64,000 nt of DNA, taken from NCBI GenBank assembly GCA_007694905.1, contig REEU01000161.1, forward strand, positions 1-64,000, written 5' to 3'. This stretch comes from Gammaproteobacteria bacterium (GTDB lineage: Bacteria > Pseudomonadota > Gammaproteobacteria > Pseudomonadales > Azotimanducaceae). This document shows, one piece after another, positions 26,224 through 36,531 of this stretch. The notes beneath the pieces were generated by a model. That model did not search any database and was not told the DNA's origin. It saw only the letters and a program-made list of their open reading frames with translations. How positions within the stretch are numbered: the stretch's first letter is position 1; each line of letters begins with the position of its first letter. The position numbers and the translations under genes were made by a program.

Positions 26224-26249
26224 GGGTCACGCCGCCGCCAGCGTGACCC
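26224..26249. repeat. Hairpin in the gcvH-gcvPA spacer
   Basis: A perfect nine-base inverted repeat, GGGTCACGC at 26224-26232 and GCGTGACCC at 26241-26249, encloses an eight-base loop. Just upstream the sequence ACGGGTCCA occurs twice. No T-run follows, so it is more likely an mRNA-stability or partial-termination element adjusting the ratio of H- and P-proteins than a full terminator. Confidence 0.5.
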
Positions 26250-26290
26250 CGGTCGTGGCGCTGCCCGCAGCTGGCGCCGGAACCTGACTG

Positions 26291-27658
26291 ATGCCCTTCA
26301 TACCCCATACCGAAAATGACACCCGTACCATGCTCGAGGCCGTGGGTGTCGAACGCATCGAAGACCTGTTCGATGAGATTCCGAAGTCGCTTCGTGCCGG
26401 CGCCCTCGAGCAGGTGCCGGAAGGCGTCAGCGAGATGGCGATGCTTGCCGATCTCGGGGCGCGCGCTGCCCTCGATGCAGACGTTACCTGCTTTGCCGGA
26501 GCCGGCGCTTACGACCACCACATTCCGGCGGCGATCTGGGATCTGGTCGGACGCGGCGAGTTCATGACGGCCTACACGCCCTATCAGGCCGAGGCGAGTC
26601 AGGGCACGCTGCAGCTCATCTATGAGTACCAGACCATGATCGCGGGTCTGACGGCCATGGACGTGTCCAATGCGTCGGTCTACGACGGTGGGTCCGGTCT
26701 TGCCGAGGCCTGCCTGATGGCGATCCGGGCCAACCGTAAATCGAAGTCGCGGCGGGTCCTGGTGGCCGGGTCTCTGCATCCACGCTACCGGAGCGCCACC
26801 GAGGCCATCGTTCACAACCAGGACATGGCGCTGGTGGAACTGGCCGCCGATGCCGACGGCGCGCTGGCAGCGGATGCGCTTGCGAAGTATGCCGGAGAGG
26901 ATTTCGCGGCTCTGGTGCTGCAGCATCCCAACGTCTTCGGGCGTCTCGAGGACGTGGACACCCTGACCGACGCGGCCCACGCCGCCGGCATGCTGGTAAT
27001 TGCCGTAGTGAACCCGACCTCCCTGGCGCTGCTCAAACCGCCCGGACACTGGGGGCAGGCGGGAGCTGACATCGTGGTCGGCGACGGTCAGCCGCTGGGC
27101 ATTCCGATGGCCTCCGGCGGGCCCTACTTCGGCTTCATCTGCTGCCGCTCCGAGCACGTCCGGCAGATGCCCGGGCGCATCATCGGTCGTACCGTGGACC
27201 TCGACGGCCGCACCGGCTACACACTCACGCTGCAGGCCAGGGAGCAACACATCCGCCGCGGCAAGGCCACTTCCAACATCTGTACCAACCAGGGACTGCT
27301 GGTGACGGCGGGCACCCTGTACATGGCGCTGATGGGCCATGACGGCCTGCGCCGGGTGGCCGGACACTGTCACGCCCGAACCAGGTCGCTGGTGGACCGG
27401 CTCACGGCCATCGCCGGCGTGGAGCGGGTGCATCAGGGGCCGTATTTTCACGAGGCCGTTCTGCGCCTGCCGCGTCCCGCCCAGGAGGTGGTGGACGCCC
27501 TGGCTCGCGAGCGGCTGCTGGCGGGTGTCGCGCTGTCGGCATTCTGGCCGGAGCGCAGCCACGAACTCTTGGTCTGTGCCACGGAGAAACGCACCGACGC
27601 GGACATCGAACGGTTTGCCACCGCGCTGGCCGCAGTGCTCGAGGAGGTCCGGTCATGA
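26291..27658 (+). CDS. gcvPA: Glycine dehydrogenase (decarboxylating) subunit 1
   Basis: A 455-residue alpha subunit of the split P-protein, which with gcvPB decarboxylates glycine and loads the H-protein lipoyl arm. The start [20 protein letters not shown] is the family N-terminus, and [32 protein letters not shown] and [11 protein letters not shown] are conserved blocks. This subunit has the PLP-transferase fold but no PLP lysine; catalysis occurs in subunit 2. The stop overlaps the start of gcvPB (ATGA), ensuring equal translation. E. coli has a single 957-residue protein instead. Confidence 0.95.
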   Translation: MPFIPHTENDTRTMLEAVGVERIEDLFDEIPKSLRAGALEQVPEGVSEMAMLADLGARAALDADVTCFAGAGAYDHHIPAAIWDLVGRGEFMTAYTPYQAEASQGTLQLIYEYQTMIAGLTAMDVSNASVYDGGSGLAEACLMAIRANRKSKSRRVLVAGSLHPRYRSATEAIVHNQDMALVELAADADGALAADALAKYAGEDFAALVLQHPNVFGRLEDVDTLTDAAHAAGMLVIAVVNPTSLALLKPPGHWGQAGADIVVGDGQPLGIPMASGGPYFGFICCRSEHVRQMPGRIIGRTVDLDGRTGYTLTLQAREQHIRRGKATSNICTNQGLLVTAGTLYMALMGHDGLRRVAGHCHARTRSLVDRLTAIAGVERVHQGPYFHEAVLRLPRPAQEVVDALARERLLAGVALSAFWPERSHELLVCATEKRTDADIERFATALAAVLEEVRS

Positions 27659-29142
27659 GCCGTCCCGATCATCAAGGCCGCACCCTGTTCGAACTGTCGG
27701 CATCCGGCCGTTCCGCCCTGGCCCAGATGCTGCCGGAGCCACCCCCCGCAGACGATCTGCCGGAGGCGGCACTGCGTCAGGAAGCGGCGCTGCTGCCGGA
27801 GGCGTCCGAGCTGCAGGTGGTGCGTCACTACACGAACCTGTCGCGGCAGAATTTCTCCATTGATACCGGTTTCTATCCGCTCGGCTCGTGCACCATGAAG
27901 TACAACCCGCGTGGTGCGCACAAGGCGGCAAGTCTGCCGGGCTTTCTCGGGCGGCACCCCATGGCGCCGGAAACGCTGTCCCAGGGCATTCTCAGCGTGT
28001 TTTTCGAGCTGCAGGAGACGCTGAAAGCGGTGACCGGCATGCGCGGCGTGTCCCTCACGCCCATGGCCGGCGCCCAGGGGGAGTTCGCCGGAGTGGCCAT
28101 GATCCGCGCCTACCACGAGGCGCGTGGCGATCACGAACGCCAGGAGATCATCGTGCCGGTCGCGGCCCACGGCACCAATCCGGCCACCGCGGTCATGTGC
28201 GGTTACAAGGTCCGCGAGGTGGCGGTGGACGACGACGGTGATGTCGACTTCGAGAGCCTGCAGCAAGCGCTGGGGCCGCAGACGGCGGGTCTGATGATGA
28301 CCAACCCCTCCACCTGCGGCGTGTTCGAGCGGCGCATCAAGGAGATTGCCGACGCGGTGCACGAGGCGGGCGGTCTGCTCTACTACGATGGCGCCAATCT
28401 CAACGCCATCCTCGGCAAGGTCCGGCCCGGCGACATGGGCTTCGACGTGCTGCACATGAACCTGCACAAGACCTTCGCCACGCCCCATGGCGGCGGCGGT
28501 CCCGGTGCCGGGCCGGTGGGCGTGGGTGAGCGCCTGCTGCCGCATCTGCCGACGCCCATCGTGGCCCGGGAAGAACGCGACGGGAAGCCTTGGTACCGCT
28601 GGGTGGACGAGGACGAGATGCCGGGCAGCATCGGGCATCTGTCCGCATTCATGGGCAATGCCGGGATTCTGGTGCGGGCGCTGGCCTATGCGCTGATGCT
28701 CGGGCGCGAGGGCATGCAACGGGTCGGTGATTACGCGACCCTCAATGCCAACTACCTGGCCCGCAGGCTGGCGGCGGAGGGCTTCGAACTGGCCTATCCC
28801 GAGCGGCGCGCCACCCACGAGTTCATTCTCACTTTCGCCCGCATGGCGAAGGAGCAGAACGTGAACGCCATGGATCTCGCGAAACGGCTGTTGGACTACG
28901 GGCCCCACGCGCCCACCACCTACTTCCCGCTGCTGGTCCCGGAGTGCTGGCTGGTGGAGCCGACGGAGACCGAGTCGAAAGAGGAACTCGACGCGTTCGT
29001 GGAGGCGATGGTGCTGATCCGCAAGGAGGTGGAGCAGACGCCGGAACTGGTGCGCTCGGCTCCACTGACGACGCCGGTCAAGCGCCTCGACGACGTGCGT
29101 GCTGCGCGGCAGCTGGATCTGGTCTGGAAGCCTGCAGTCTGA
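27655..29142 (+). CDS. gcvPB: Glycine dehydrogenase (decarboxylating) subunit 2
   Basis: A 495-residue beta subunit carrying the PLP site. The Schiff-base lysine is Lys272 in [19 protein letters not shown]. Other family blocks are [43 protein letters not shown] and NPSTCGVFE. It forms an alpha2beta2 complex with gcvPA in the cytosol. It ends the operon and is followed by a strong hairpin before the convergent DUF885 gene. The lipoamide dehydrogenase (L-protein) is not in this window. Confidence 0.96.
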   Translation: MSRPDHQGRTLFELSASGRSALAQMLPEPPPADDLPEAALRQEAALLPEASELQVVRHYTNLSRQNFSIDTGFYPLGSCTMKYNPRGAHKAASLPGFLGRHPMAPETLSQGILSVFFELQETLKAVTGMRGVSLTPMAGAQGEFAGVAMIRAYHEARGDHERQEIIVPVAAHGTNPATAVMCGYKVREVAVDDDGDVDFESLQQALGPQTAGLMMTNPSTCGVFERRIKEIADAVHEAGGLLYYDGANLNAILGKVRPGDMGFDVLHMNLHKTFATPHGGGGPGAGPVGVGERLLPHLPTPIVAREERDGKPWYRWVDEDEMPGSIGHLSAFMGNAGILVRALAYALMLGREGMQRVGDYATLNANYLARRLAAEGFELAYPERRATHEFILTFARMAKEQNVNAMDLAKRLLDYGPHAPTTYFPLLVPECWLVEPTETESKEELDAFVEAMVLIRKEVEQTPELVRSAPLTTPVKRLDDVRAARQLDLVWKPAV

Positions 29143-29149
29143 ATCCGGC

Positions 29150-29184
29150 GGCGTTCGCGTCGGCCTCGCGGCCACGCGAACGCC
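29150..29184. terminator. Strong bidirectional terminator after gcvPB
   Basis: GGCGTTCGCGT (29150-29160) pairs perfectly with ACGCGAACGCC (29174-29184), and GGCC/GGCC pairs inside it around a TCGC loop, giving about 15 base pairs with one bulged base. It lies between the ends of two convergent genes, eight and thirteen bases from their stop codons. Confidence 0.75.
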
Positions 29185-29196
29185 TGTCGGAAGCGG

Positions 29197-30129
29197 TCAC
29201 TCGTCATTGGTGTGTTCGGCGATCCAGCGCCGCATCTTCTCTTCCAGCATGGACAGCGGCATGGCTCCTTCATCCAGAATGCGATCGTGGAAGGCGCGCA
29301 GGTCGAAGTCCGCACCGAGTGCCGCTTCCGCTTCCGCACGCAAGGCGCGAATGAGCAGCTCGCCGCTCTTGTAGGCCAGTGCCTGGCCCGGCCAGGCGAT
29401 GTAGCGGGACACTTCGGTGCGGACGTTGTGGGTGGCCAGGGCGGAGTTTTCCAGCAGGCAGGCCTCGGCCTGCTCCCGGCTCCAGCCGTACCAGTGCAGT
29501 CCCGTGTCCACCACCAGCCGGCAGGCGCGCCACATTTCATACGTCAGGCGGCCGAAATCCTCATAGGGCGTCCGGTAGATGCCCATTTCCTGGCCCAGAT
29601 ACTCGGTGTACAACGCCCAGCCTTCGATGAAGGCCGTGATGCTGGCGCGGCGCCGGAACTCAGGTACGTCCTCGAGCTCTTGGGCGAGGGCGATCTGATG
29701 GTGGTGTCCAGGCACTGCCTCGTGCACCGTGAGTGCCGGCAGTTCGTACAGCGGCCGCTGATCCAGGGCGTAGGTGTTGACCATGTAGCCACCGGCTTCG
29801 CCGGCCGCAAGGTTGCCGGACCAGTAGCGCGCCGTGGTGTAGTTCGGCGCCAGGGAGTCCGGAACCGGGCGTACGCCATAGGGCAGGCGCGGCATGCGCC
29901 GGAAGAATGCGGGCATGGTGTCGTCGGCCAGTTTGGCGATGCGCGAGGCGTGCATCAGCAGCTCTTCGGGGGTTTCCGCGTAGAACTTCGGATCCGTCCG
30001 CAGGTAGTCGAGAAAGGCTTCGAAGCTGCCTTCGAAACCGGAGGCATCGATCACCGCGTCCATCTCGCTGCGGATGCGTGCCACCTCGTCGAGGCCGCGC
30101 TGATGGATCTCCTCCGGCGTGAGCTCCAA
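29197..30129 (-). pseudogene. DUF885 metallopeptidase-like gene, N-terminal half missing
   Basis: The 310 codons correspond to the C-terminal half of DUF885 proteins, which are usually close to 600 residues and exported. Present are LTPEEIHQRGLDEVARI, the zinc-binding HEAVPGHHHQ, ASITAFIEGWALYTEYLG and WPGQALAYKSGE. The only start is a TTG at 30129 that falls exactly where homology begins, without a ribosome binding site. The upstream in-frame residues (EHEKRDRH) look like filler, and the neighbouring peptidase gene ends 62 bases away. A deletion of the signal peptide and N-terminal domain is the simplest reading. Translation of a cytosolic fragment cannot be excluded. Confidence 0.7.
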
Positions 30130-30191
30130 AAGGTGGCGATCGCGTTTCTCATGCTCGGCCTGTTCACTTTCGCGCTCCTGTTCTGAAGCGT

Positions 30192-32363
30192 TCAGTCGGT
30201 GTCGTTGGAGTCCATCAGCCGCTGCTCGAGGAACAGGTAGATCAGCGTGTCCCGGTGGGCCGATTCCTCCAGATTAGCCGCCCCCGCATGCCCGCCTTCG
30301 ATGTTCTCGTAATAGAGGTAGGGGTGGCCGAGGTCCTGCAGCAGATGGGCAAACTTGCGTGCATGGCTCGGATGAACGCGGTCGTCCTTGGTGGAGGTGT
30401 AGAGGAAGATCTCCGGGTAGCTGCCGTCCTCGGTCACGTTGTGGTACGGCGAAATGCGGCGCAGAAACGCGCCCTCATCAGGATCCTCCGGATGGCCGTA
30501 CTCACCCACCCAGCTCGCGCCCGCAAGCAGGCGGTGGAAGCGGAGCATGTCGAGCAGCGGTACGCCGCTGATCACCGCACCCCAGAGGTCCGGGCGCTGC
30601 GTGTACATGACACCGGTGAGCAGGCCACCGTTGGAACGGCCGTCGACGGCGAGGCGCTGCGGCGCCGTCACGCCGCGGTCGATGAGATCCTCGGCCACCG
30701 CGATGAGATCGTCGTAGATGCGCTGACGCTTCGTCGTGAGGCCGGCCTGATGCCAGGGCGGCCCGAACTCGCCGCCACCGCGGATGTTTGCCAGGGCGAA
30801 GGCACCGCCTCGCTCCAGCCAGAGCCGCCCGCGAACGCCCGAATAGCCCGGGCTCATGGTGATCTGAAAGCCGCCGTAGGCATAGAGCAGCACGGGCGTG
30901 CTGCCGTCGGGCTCCATGTCCTTCCGATGCACGAGGAAATACGGTACCCGGGTGCCATCGCTGGAGGTGACCTCATGCTGGGTCACGGTCAGGTCCTCGG
31001 CGTCGAACCACTCGGGTGCAGAGCGAATCGGGTCGGCGCTGGCCGCGTCCACATCCACGGCGTACAGCGTCGCCGGCTGCAGGAAGCCCTCGGCCGTCAG
31101 CAGGGCAAGGCTCAGACGCGGATGGGTGCTGATCAGGTTCAGGCTCAGGTTGTCGGGCAGGTCGACCGCGCGCCCGTTCCAGCCGGACCGGTCGAAGTCC
31201 AGCACTTGCAGCGTGCCCACCACGTTGTCATCCACGGTCATCAGCACACCGCTTGCGGTCACGCCGATGTTGCGGACCGACTGCCGCTCCGTGGGCTTGA
31301 GCACCATATGGACGGGAGGCAGTTCACCGTGTTCCAGGAAGTGGGCGAGATCGAAGGACAGCACGGTGCCCGGCTGATGGGAGGCCTGGCCGGGGATCGA
31401 CCAGGCTTCATTCAGGCTGACGATGAGCTGACCCCGGTACAGCCCCCGCACTGAGGACTGCCGAGGCAGGGGCAGGGCGATGGCGTCACCCTCGTCCGGC
31501 AGCACCCAGCGCGTCGATTCATAGAACGTGTGGCTCTCAGTGAGCATGACGTGGGCTTCGCCATCGGTCCCCTCCAGGCGGAAGGCGGACAGGCCCACAT
31601 CCTCGGCGCTGCCGCGCAGCACCTCCTCCGCTGCCTCGAGCGGTGTGCCCCGCTGCCAGCGTCGGGCAACGAAGGGGTAGCCGGATTCGGTGGTCTCCTC
31701 CGGGTCCAGCGCCAGCAGCATCAGCAGCTGGTCCTCGTCGATCCAGGCGCTGTTGCCCTTGGCCTCCGGGGTCATGAAGCCGTCTTCCACGAAGGACCGG
31801 CTCTCGAGATCGAACTCCCGGCGCACGGCCGCATCGGTGCCGCCGTCGGACAGGGTGAGCAGACAGCGCGGGGCGTCGTTCGGTGCGCAGTCCGCGCCCT
31901 TCCAGACCCAGTTCACGCCCTCCTCGCGGGCCAGCTCGTCCAGATCCAGCAGCGGTTCCCACTCCGGCTCGGCCGCCAGGTAGGGGTCGATTTCGGAGCG
32001 GCGCCACAGGCCGTGCCGGCGGTCGGCATCCTCCCAGAAGTTGTACACCTTGCCGTGGCGCAGCCCCCCGTAGGGGATGCGGTCCGCGCTCTGGTAGACC
32101 TCCAGGGCTGAGCGCATGCGGGCTTCGTAACGTGGGTCGTCGCGCAGGACCTCGTAGGTGCGGGCATTCTGCTCCCGCGCCCAGTCCAGCGCCGCTTCGC
32201 TCTCTACCTCCTCCAGCCACAAGCGGGGATCGTCCTCCGCGGCTGGGGAGTCGCGATCGGAAGCAGCGGGGGGCTCCATGGCGTGTCCTTGTCTCAGGGG
32301 AAGATCAGGGTGGCTGCAGGCGCCGGCGAGCAGCGCGAGGATCAACAGAGGTACAACGGGCAT
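30192..32363 (-). CDS. Prolyl oligopeptidase-family (S9A) lipoprotein
   Basis: A 723-residue serine peptidase. The N-terminus LLILALLAGACSHP contains a lipobox (LAGAC), so it is probably a lipoprotein. A seven-bladed propeller-type region precedes the alpha/beta hydrolase domain. The catalytic Ser lies in VDGRSNGGLLTG, Asp in STKDDRVHPSHA and His in IEGGHAGAA. YAYGGFQITMSPGYS and ANIRGGGEFGPPWHQAG are conserved S9A blocks. It should cleave short proline-containing peptides in the periplasm. The truncated DUF885 gene lies just downstream on the same strand; together they may once have formed a peptide-degradation unit. Confidence 0.92.
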   Translation of the reverse strand: MPVVPLLILALLAGACSHPDLPLRQGHAMEPPAASDRDSPAAEDDPRLWLEEVESEAALDWAREQNARTYEVLRDDPRYEARMRSALEVYQSADRIPYGGLRHGKVYNFWEDADRRHGLWRRSEIDPYLAAEPEWEPLLDLDELAREEGVNWVWKGADCAPNDAPRCLLTLSDGGTDAAVRREFDLESRSFVEDGFMTPEAKGNSAWIDEDQLLMLLALDPEETTESGYPFVARRWQRGTPLEAAEEVLRGSAEDVGLSAFRLEGTDGEAHVMLTESHTFYESTRWVLPDEGDAIALPLPRQSSVRGLYRGQLIVSLNEAWSIPGQASHQPGTVLSFDLAHFLEHGELPPVHMVLKPTERQSVRNIGVTASGVLMTVDDNVVGTLQVLDFDRSGWNGRAVDLPDNLSLNLISTHPRLSLALLTAEGFLQPATLYAVDVDAASADPIRSAPEWFDAEDLTVTQHEVTSSDGTRVPYFLVHRKDMEPDGSTPVLLYAYGGFQITMSPGYSGVRGRLWLERGGAFALANIRGGGEFGPPWHQAGLTTKRQRIYDDLIAVAEDLIDRGVTAPQRLAVDGRSNGGLLTGVMYTQRPDLWGAVISGVPLLDMLRFHRLLAGASWVGEYGHPEDPDEGAFLRRISPYHNVTEDGSYPEIFLYTSTKDDRVHPSHARKFAHLLQDLGHPYLYYENIEGGHAGAANLEESAHRDTLIYLFLEQRLMDSNDTD

Positions 32364-32412
32364 TCGGGGCTCCGGGACATTCGAAGCCCGCCATCACAAC
32401 GGGAAAGCGCGC

Positions 32413-32431
32413 CGGACGCAAACCGCGTCCG
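32413..32431 (-). terminator. Candidate terminator hairpin after the DUF255 gene
   Basis: CGGACGC (32413-32419) and GCGTCCG (32425-32431) form a seven-pair stem with a five-base loop in the 161-base gap downstream of the DUF255 gene. On the minus strand a short GCTTTCCC follows, a weak U-rich stretch. Termination is plausible but not certain. Confidence 0.35.
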
Positions 32432-32524
32432 TTGGCTCCAGGGATCTGCGGGTTGCCGGTCAGGTGTGCACTGTGGCGCCAGACGGTGCCTCCGCAACGC
32501 TCGCGCTGGCCGGAGGGCCGCTGA

Positions 32525-34636
32525 TCAGGGGCGCAGGCTGACCACCTTCTCGCCCCCGAGCTCGGCCGTCAGTTGGGACAGCTGGGTCATGGGTAGCGAA
32601 CACGTCATGTTGCGGCACAGCCAGGCCGTGGTGGCCGCGGGGAGCTCCGTCGGCAGGTAGGCCGGCAGCAGTGGTTCGCTGTGGCCCGCTGCGGGCTCGA
32701 CGTTTTCGGGCAGTGCGTAGACCAGGCGGAACGGACGGTACTCGTCGTCGGCCTTGCGCGCCCAGGCAGCAGCTTCGGCGCCGCGGATCAGCAGCAGTTC
32801 CGGGGCCGTGAGCGCGTCTTCCAGGGCGTGACACAGCGCTGCGTGGCCCTGGGGTGCCCGCCCCATCACCGGCCCGGCCCAGCGCAGGACGTTTTCTGCT
32901 GCGTCGAGATAGTCCTGCCGGCCGAGCAGGTAGCCGAGGCGTCCGAGCGCGCTGGCGGCCACCGCGTTGCCCGCAGGCGTCGATTCGTCGAGGGTGGGTT
33001 TCGGCCTGTAGATCAGGCTCTCCGCGTCGTGGGCGGTCTGGAAGAAGCCACCCTCGCTGCGGTCGAGGAAGTGTTCGAGCAGGTCGTCCGCCAGCTGCAC
33101 GGCGAAACGGACGTCCGCATCCCGCCAGCGTACGGCCAGCAGCGCGAGCAGGCCGTCGAGCAGGAAGGCGTGATCCTCGAGATAGGCGCGGGGGCCGAGT
33201 TGGCCATCCATCCAGGTGGCATGGAGCCGGCCGTCGATCACCATCTCGCGCTGGATGAAGTCCACGGCCGAGGTGGCGGCTTCGGCCCATGCAGGCTCGT
33301 CGAGGACGGCGCTGGCGCGGGCGAGTCCGCGAATGGCCAGCCCGTTCCAGGCGGTGAGGATCTTGTCGTCGCGGCCGGGCCGCGGCCGTTGCTCCCGGGC
33401 GTCGAACAGCTTCTGGCAGGCGCTGGCCAGTAAGGCATCGGCCTGCTCCCGGGGCAGCGCGAGCCGCTCCACCACGGCGCGCCAGGCATCCCGACGATGC
33501 AGAATCCAGCTGCCTTCGAAGTTGGCGGGCTTGTCGATACCGTAGAGGGTCTCGATGACCGCGAACTCGTCAGGTTCGAGCAGGCGCCGGATCTGCTCAC
33601 GATGCCAGACGTAAAAGCGGCCCTCCTCGCCCTCGGAATCCGCATCGAGCGCAGCAAAGAAGCCGCCGTCCGGGTGCTGCATCTCCCGCAGCAGCCAGCC
33701 GGCGGTGTCGCGCACCACCGAATCGAACAGCGCATCCGGCGAAATCGCCATGGCATCGGCGTACAGCGCGAGCAGGGAGCCGTTGTCGTAGAGCATTTTC
33801 TCGAAGTGAGGCGTCAGCCATTCCCGATCCACCGAATAGCGGCAGAAGCCGCCCCCGAGGTGGTCGAAGATGCCGCCGCGGGCCATGCGCGTGAGGCTCT
33901 GCAGGACCATGTCCAGCGCCTCGCTGTCCGCGCCGCCCCGGGTCTCGCGACTGTGCGCCCAATGCCGCAGCAGTCGCTCGAGGCTGCTCGGCATGGGAAA
34001 CTTCGGCGCATCGCCGAAGCCGCCGTGACTGGAGTCGAACACCCGCTCGAGCTGATCCCTGGCCTGCTTCAGGATGCCGGCATCCGGCAGCTCAGCATCC
34101 GGGTTACCCGGCGCGTTGAGGCTGTCGAAGATGTCCTGTACTTTCTCGCCCTGCTCGGCGAGCTCGTCTCGCCGTTCGCTCCAGACCGTCGCGACCCGTT
34201 TCATGAGTTCGGTGAACGCCGGCATGCCGTAGCGTGGCGTGCGTGGGAAGTAGGTCCCACTGAAGAACGGCAGCAGCGTGTGGGGGTCAAGGAACACGGT
34301 CAGCGGCCAGCCGCCCGTCTGCTGGGTGAGGATCTGGTGGGCAGTCTGGTAGACCCTATCCAGATCCGGTCGTTCTTCCCGGTCCACTTTGATGTTCACG
34401 AACAGCTGGTTCATGACCTCCGCGGTGGCCGCATCCTCGAACGATTCGTGGGCCATCACGTGGCACCAGTGGCAGGCGGAGTAGCCTATTGAGAGCAGGA
34501 TGGGGACATCCCGCTCCCGGGCCTGGGTCAGGGCGGCGTCGTCCCAGAGCTGCCAGTGAACGGGATTGTCCGCGTGCTGGCGCAGATAGGGGCTGCTGCT
34601 GCTGTCGAGACGGTTGCCAGGATTCGCGTCCGGCAT
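32525..34636 (-). CDS. DUF255 thioredoxin-domain protein (YyaL/SSP411 family)
   Basis: A 703-residue cytosolic protein. An N-terminal thioredoxin-like domain starts with NRLDSSSSPYLRQHADNPVHW and carries the CxxC motif in IGYSACHWCHVMAHESFED. The rest is an (alpha/alpha)6 barrel resembling cellobiose 2-epimerase/N-acylglucosamine epimerases, with GGIFDHLGGGFCRYSVD, WLTPHFEKMLYDN and NGLAIRGLARA. Homologues occur from bacteria to humans (SPATA20); the activity is not settled. The ATG at 34636 is preferred over 34675 because it begins the conserved N-terminus and has GGAG upstream. It is divergent from the methyltransferase gene. Confidence 0.9.
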   Translation of the reverse strand: MPDANPGNRLDSSSSPYLRQHADNPVHWQLWDDAALTQARERDVPILLSIGYSACHWCHVMAHESFEDAATAEVMNQLFVNIKVDREERPDLDRVYQTAHQILTQQTGGWPLTVFLDPHTLLPFFSGTYFPRTPRYGMPAFTELMKRVATVWSERRDELAEQGEKVQDIFDSLNAPGNPDAELPDAGILKQARDQLERVFDSSHGGFGDAPKFPMPSSLERLLRHWAHSRETRGGADSEALDMVLQSLTRMARGGIFDHLGGGFCRYSVDREWLTPHFEKMLYDNGSLLALYADAMAISPDALFDSVVRDTAGWLLREMQHPDGGFFAALDADSEGEEGRFYVWHREQIRRLLEPDEFAVIETLYGIDKPANFEGSWILHRRDAWRAVVERLALPREQADALLASACQKLFDAREQRPRPGRDDKILTAWNGLAIRGLARASAVLDEPAWAEAATSAVDFIQREMVIDGRLHATWMDGQLGPRAYLEDHAFLLDGLLALLAVRWRDADVRFAVQLADDLLEHFLDRSEGGFFQTAHDAESLIYRPKPTLDESTPAGNAVAASALGRLGYLLGRQDYLDAAENVLRWAGPVMGRAPQGHAALCHALEDALTAPELLLIRGAEAAAWARKADDEYRPFRLVYALPENVEPAAGHSEPLLPAYLPTELPAATTAWLCRNMTCSLPMTQLSQLTAELGGEKVVSLRP

Positions 34637-34698
34637 GGGCAGAAGGACTCCGGTCGCTGCAGGGTGCCGGATCATAACGCAAGGGAGCAGGAGCCAGC

Positions 34699-35922
34699 AT
34701 GCCGACCGGAGAACTGCCGAAACTGAAGCTCAAGCCGCGTGAAGACCGCCGGCTGCGTCAGGGCCACCTCTGGATCTACAGCAATGAGGTGGACATTGCT
34801 GCCACGCCGCTGAAAGGGCTCGATGCGGGAGCGGAAGTGCTGGTCTGCGGGTCCGGCGGTAAGCCGCTGGGGCGGGCATTGATGAGCCCGCATTCCCTGA
34901 TCTGCGCCCGCATGGTGTCGCGGGACCCGGAGCAGGGCCTGGATCATGCGCTGGTGGCGGAGCGGCTGCGGGCGGCGCTGGCGCTGCGGGAGCGGCTCTA
35001 TCCCGGCACGGGATGCTATCGCCTCTTCTACGGCGAGGCCGATGGTCTGTCCGGAGTCATCATCGATCGCTACGGCGACGTTGTGGTCTGTCAGCTCAAC
35101 ACGGTGGGCATGGAGCAGCGGCGCGACCTGTTCGTGGATGCGCTGCGTGAGGTGATCGATCCGCGCAGCATCGTGTTCAAGCACGACGCCAGCATCCGCG
35201 ATCCCGAGGGCCTCGAGCGCTACGTGGAGGTCGTCGGTGAGCAACCCCCGGAGCTGGTGTCGCTGGTTGAGAACGGGGTGACGTTCCTGGCGCCCGTGCT
35301 GGAAGGCCAGAAAACGGGCTGGTTCTACGATCACCGGGAGAACCGCGCCCGGACCGCGGCGCTGGCGCCGGGCGCACGCGTCCTGGACGCCTTTAGTTAT
35401 GTCGGCGGCTGGGGACTGCAGGCTCTGGCCTGGGGCGCGGACAGCCTGCTGGCAGTGGATAGTTCGGCCTCTGCCCTCGATGTCCTCGAGCAGAATGCGT
35501 CTGCGCAGGGCGTGGCCGATCGGGTCAGCGTCGAGAAGGGCGATGCGTTCACCACGCTGGAAGCGCTGGCGGATGCGGGCGAGCGCTTCGGTCTGGTGGT
35601 GATCGATCCGCCGGCTCTGGTGAAGCGGCGCAAGGATCTCGGCGCCGGCCAGCATGGCTACCAGCGTCTCGCGCGGCTTGGAATGCGTCTGACCGACGAA
35701 GACGGCCTGCTGCTGTTCGCATCCTGCTCGCTGCATTTCGATCGCGACATGCTGCGCGATACGGTGCGTGCCGCGGCGCGCCACGTGGATCGGCACGCCC
35801 AGCTGCTGGGCATGTGGGGTGTCGGGCCTGATCATCCGCTGCATCCGGCCATTGTGGAGATGGACTATCTCGGTGCAGCCCTGGTGCGTGTGCGTGCGCC
35901 TGGTCGCGGTGGCGTCCTTTAG
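34699..35922 (+). CDS. Class I rRNA methyltransferase, RlmI (m5C) family
   Basis: A 407-residue SAM-dependent methyltransferase. The N-terminal PUA domain (LKLKPREDRRLRQGHLWIYSNE) is followed by an EEHEE-like middle part (LFYGEADGLSGVIIDRYGD) and the Rossmann domain with SAM motif I VLDAFSYVGGWGLQAL. The catalytic region has VIDPPALVKRRKD and FASCSLHFDRD, where Cys in SCS is the m5C nucleophile. This is the layout of RlmI, which methylates C1962 of 23S rRNA. It has an AAGGGAGCAGGAG ribosome binding region. Other members of COG1092 are possible. Confidence 0.88.
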   Translation: MPTGELPKLKLKPREDRRLRQGHLWIYSNEVDIAATPLKGLDAGAEVLVCGSGGKPLGRALMSPHSLICARMVSRDPEQGLDHALVAERLRAALALRERLYPGTGCYRLFYGEADGLSGVIIDRYGDVVVCQLNTVGMEQRRDLFVDALREVIDPRSIVFKHDASIRDPEGLERYVEVVGEQPPELVSLVENGVTFLAPVLEGQKTGWFYDHRENRARTAALAPGARVLDAFSYVGGWGLQALAWGADSLLAVDSSASALDVLEQNASAQGVADRVSVEKGDAFTTLEALADAGERFGLVVIDPPALVKRRKDLGAGQHGYQRLARLGMRLTDEDGLLLFASCSLHFDRDMLRDTVRAAARHVDRHAQLLGMWGVGPDHPLHPAIVEMDYLGAALVRVRAPGRGGVL

Positions 35923-36020
35923 GGAAGTGCTGATCAAGTCCTCCGCGATATGCCGTTTGCCGTGGCGACGACTCTGGGTGAAGATTGGGTCAGAGATGAC
36001 ATACGCGTAACGGTGTAGCC

Positions 36021-36506
36021 GTGATTGATCGAGACGGCTTCCGCCCGAACGTCGGCATCGTCCTGGCCAACGATCATGGTCAGGTGCTCTGGGCTCGCAG
36101 AGTGGGTGGTCGCGACGCCTGGCAGTTTCCTCAGGGAGGCATCCAGGGGGACGAGACACCGGAGCAGGCCATGTACCGGGAACTCTGGGAGGAGGTCGGA
36201 CTGACCCCGGAGGCGGTGCAGGTGATGGCCTGCACCCGGGGCTGGCTGCGCTACCGGCTGCCCCGACGTATGCTCAGACACAACGCGACGCCGAGGTTCG
36301 TTGGCCAGAAGCAGAAGTGGTTCCTGCTGCGCATGCTAGCGCCGGATGAGCGCGTGTGCGTCGCCGCTTCAGAGAAACCGGAGTTCGACTTCTGGCGCTG
36401 GGTGAGCTACTGGTACCCCCTCGGCCAGGTGGTATCGTTCAAGCGCGACGTCTATCGTCGCGCCCTGGCCGAACTGGCAACTCGCCTGCCCGTCGACGGC
36501 GCCTGA
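36021..36506 (+). CDS. rppH: RNA pyrophosphohydrolase (Nudix)
   Basis: A 161-residue Nudix enzyme that converts 5'-triphosphate or diphosphate mRNA ends to monophosphate and triggers RNase E decay. The start [18 protein letters not shown] is canonical, and the Nudix box is [20 protein letters not shown] followed by [15 protein letters not shown] and [11 protein letters not shown] are further RppH blocks. The GTG start at 36021 agrees with the family N-terminus. It lies 25 bases before ptsP, an order conserved in Pseudomonas and E. coli (rppH-ptsP-lgt-thyA). Confidence 0.96.
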   Translation: MIDRDGFRPNVGIVLANDHGQVLWARRVGGRDAWQFPQGGIQGDETPEQAMYRELWEEVGLTPEAVQVMACTRGWLRYRLPRRMLRHNATPRFVGQKQKWFLLRMLAPDERVCVAASEKPEFDFWRWVSYWYPLGQVVSFKRDVYRRALAELATRLPVDGA

Positions 36507-36531
36507 CCCCTCCACCCATTCGGGACGATTC

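Noticed and set aside
27448-29175. Long minus-strand frame opposite gcvPA/gcvPB
   Set aside because: Shadow of the well-supported glycine dehydrogenase genes.
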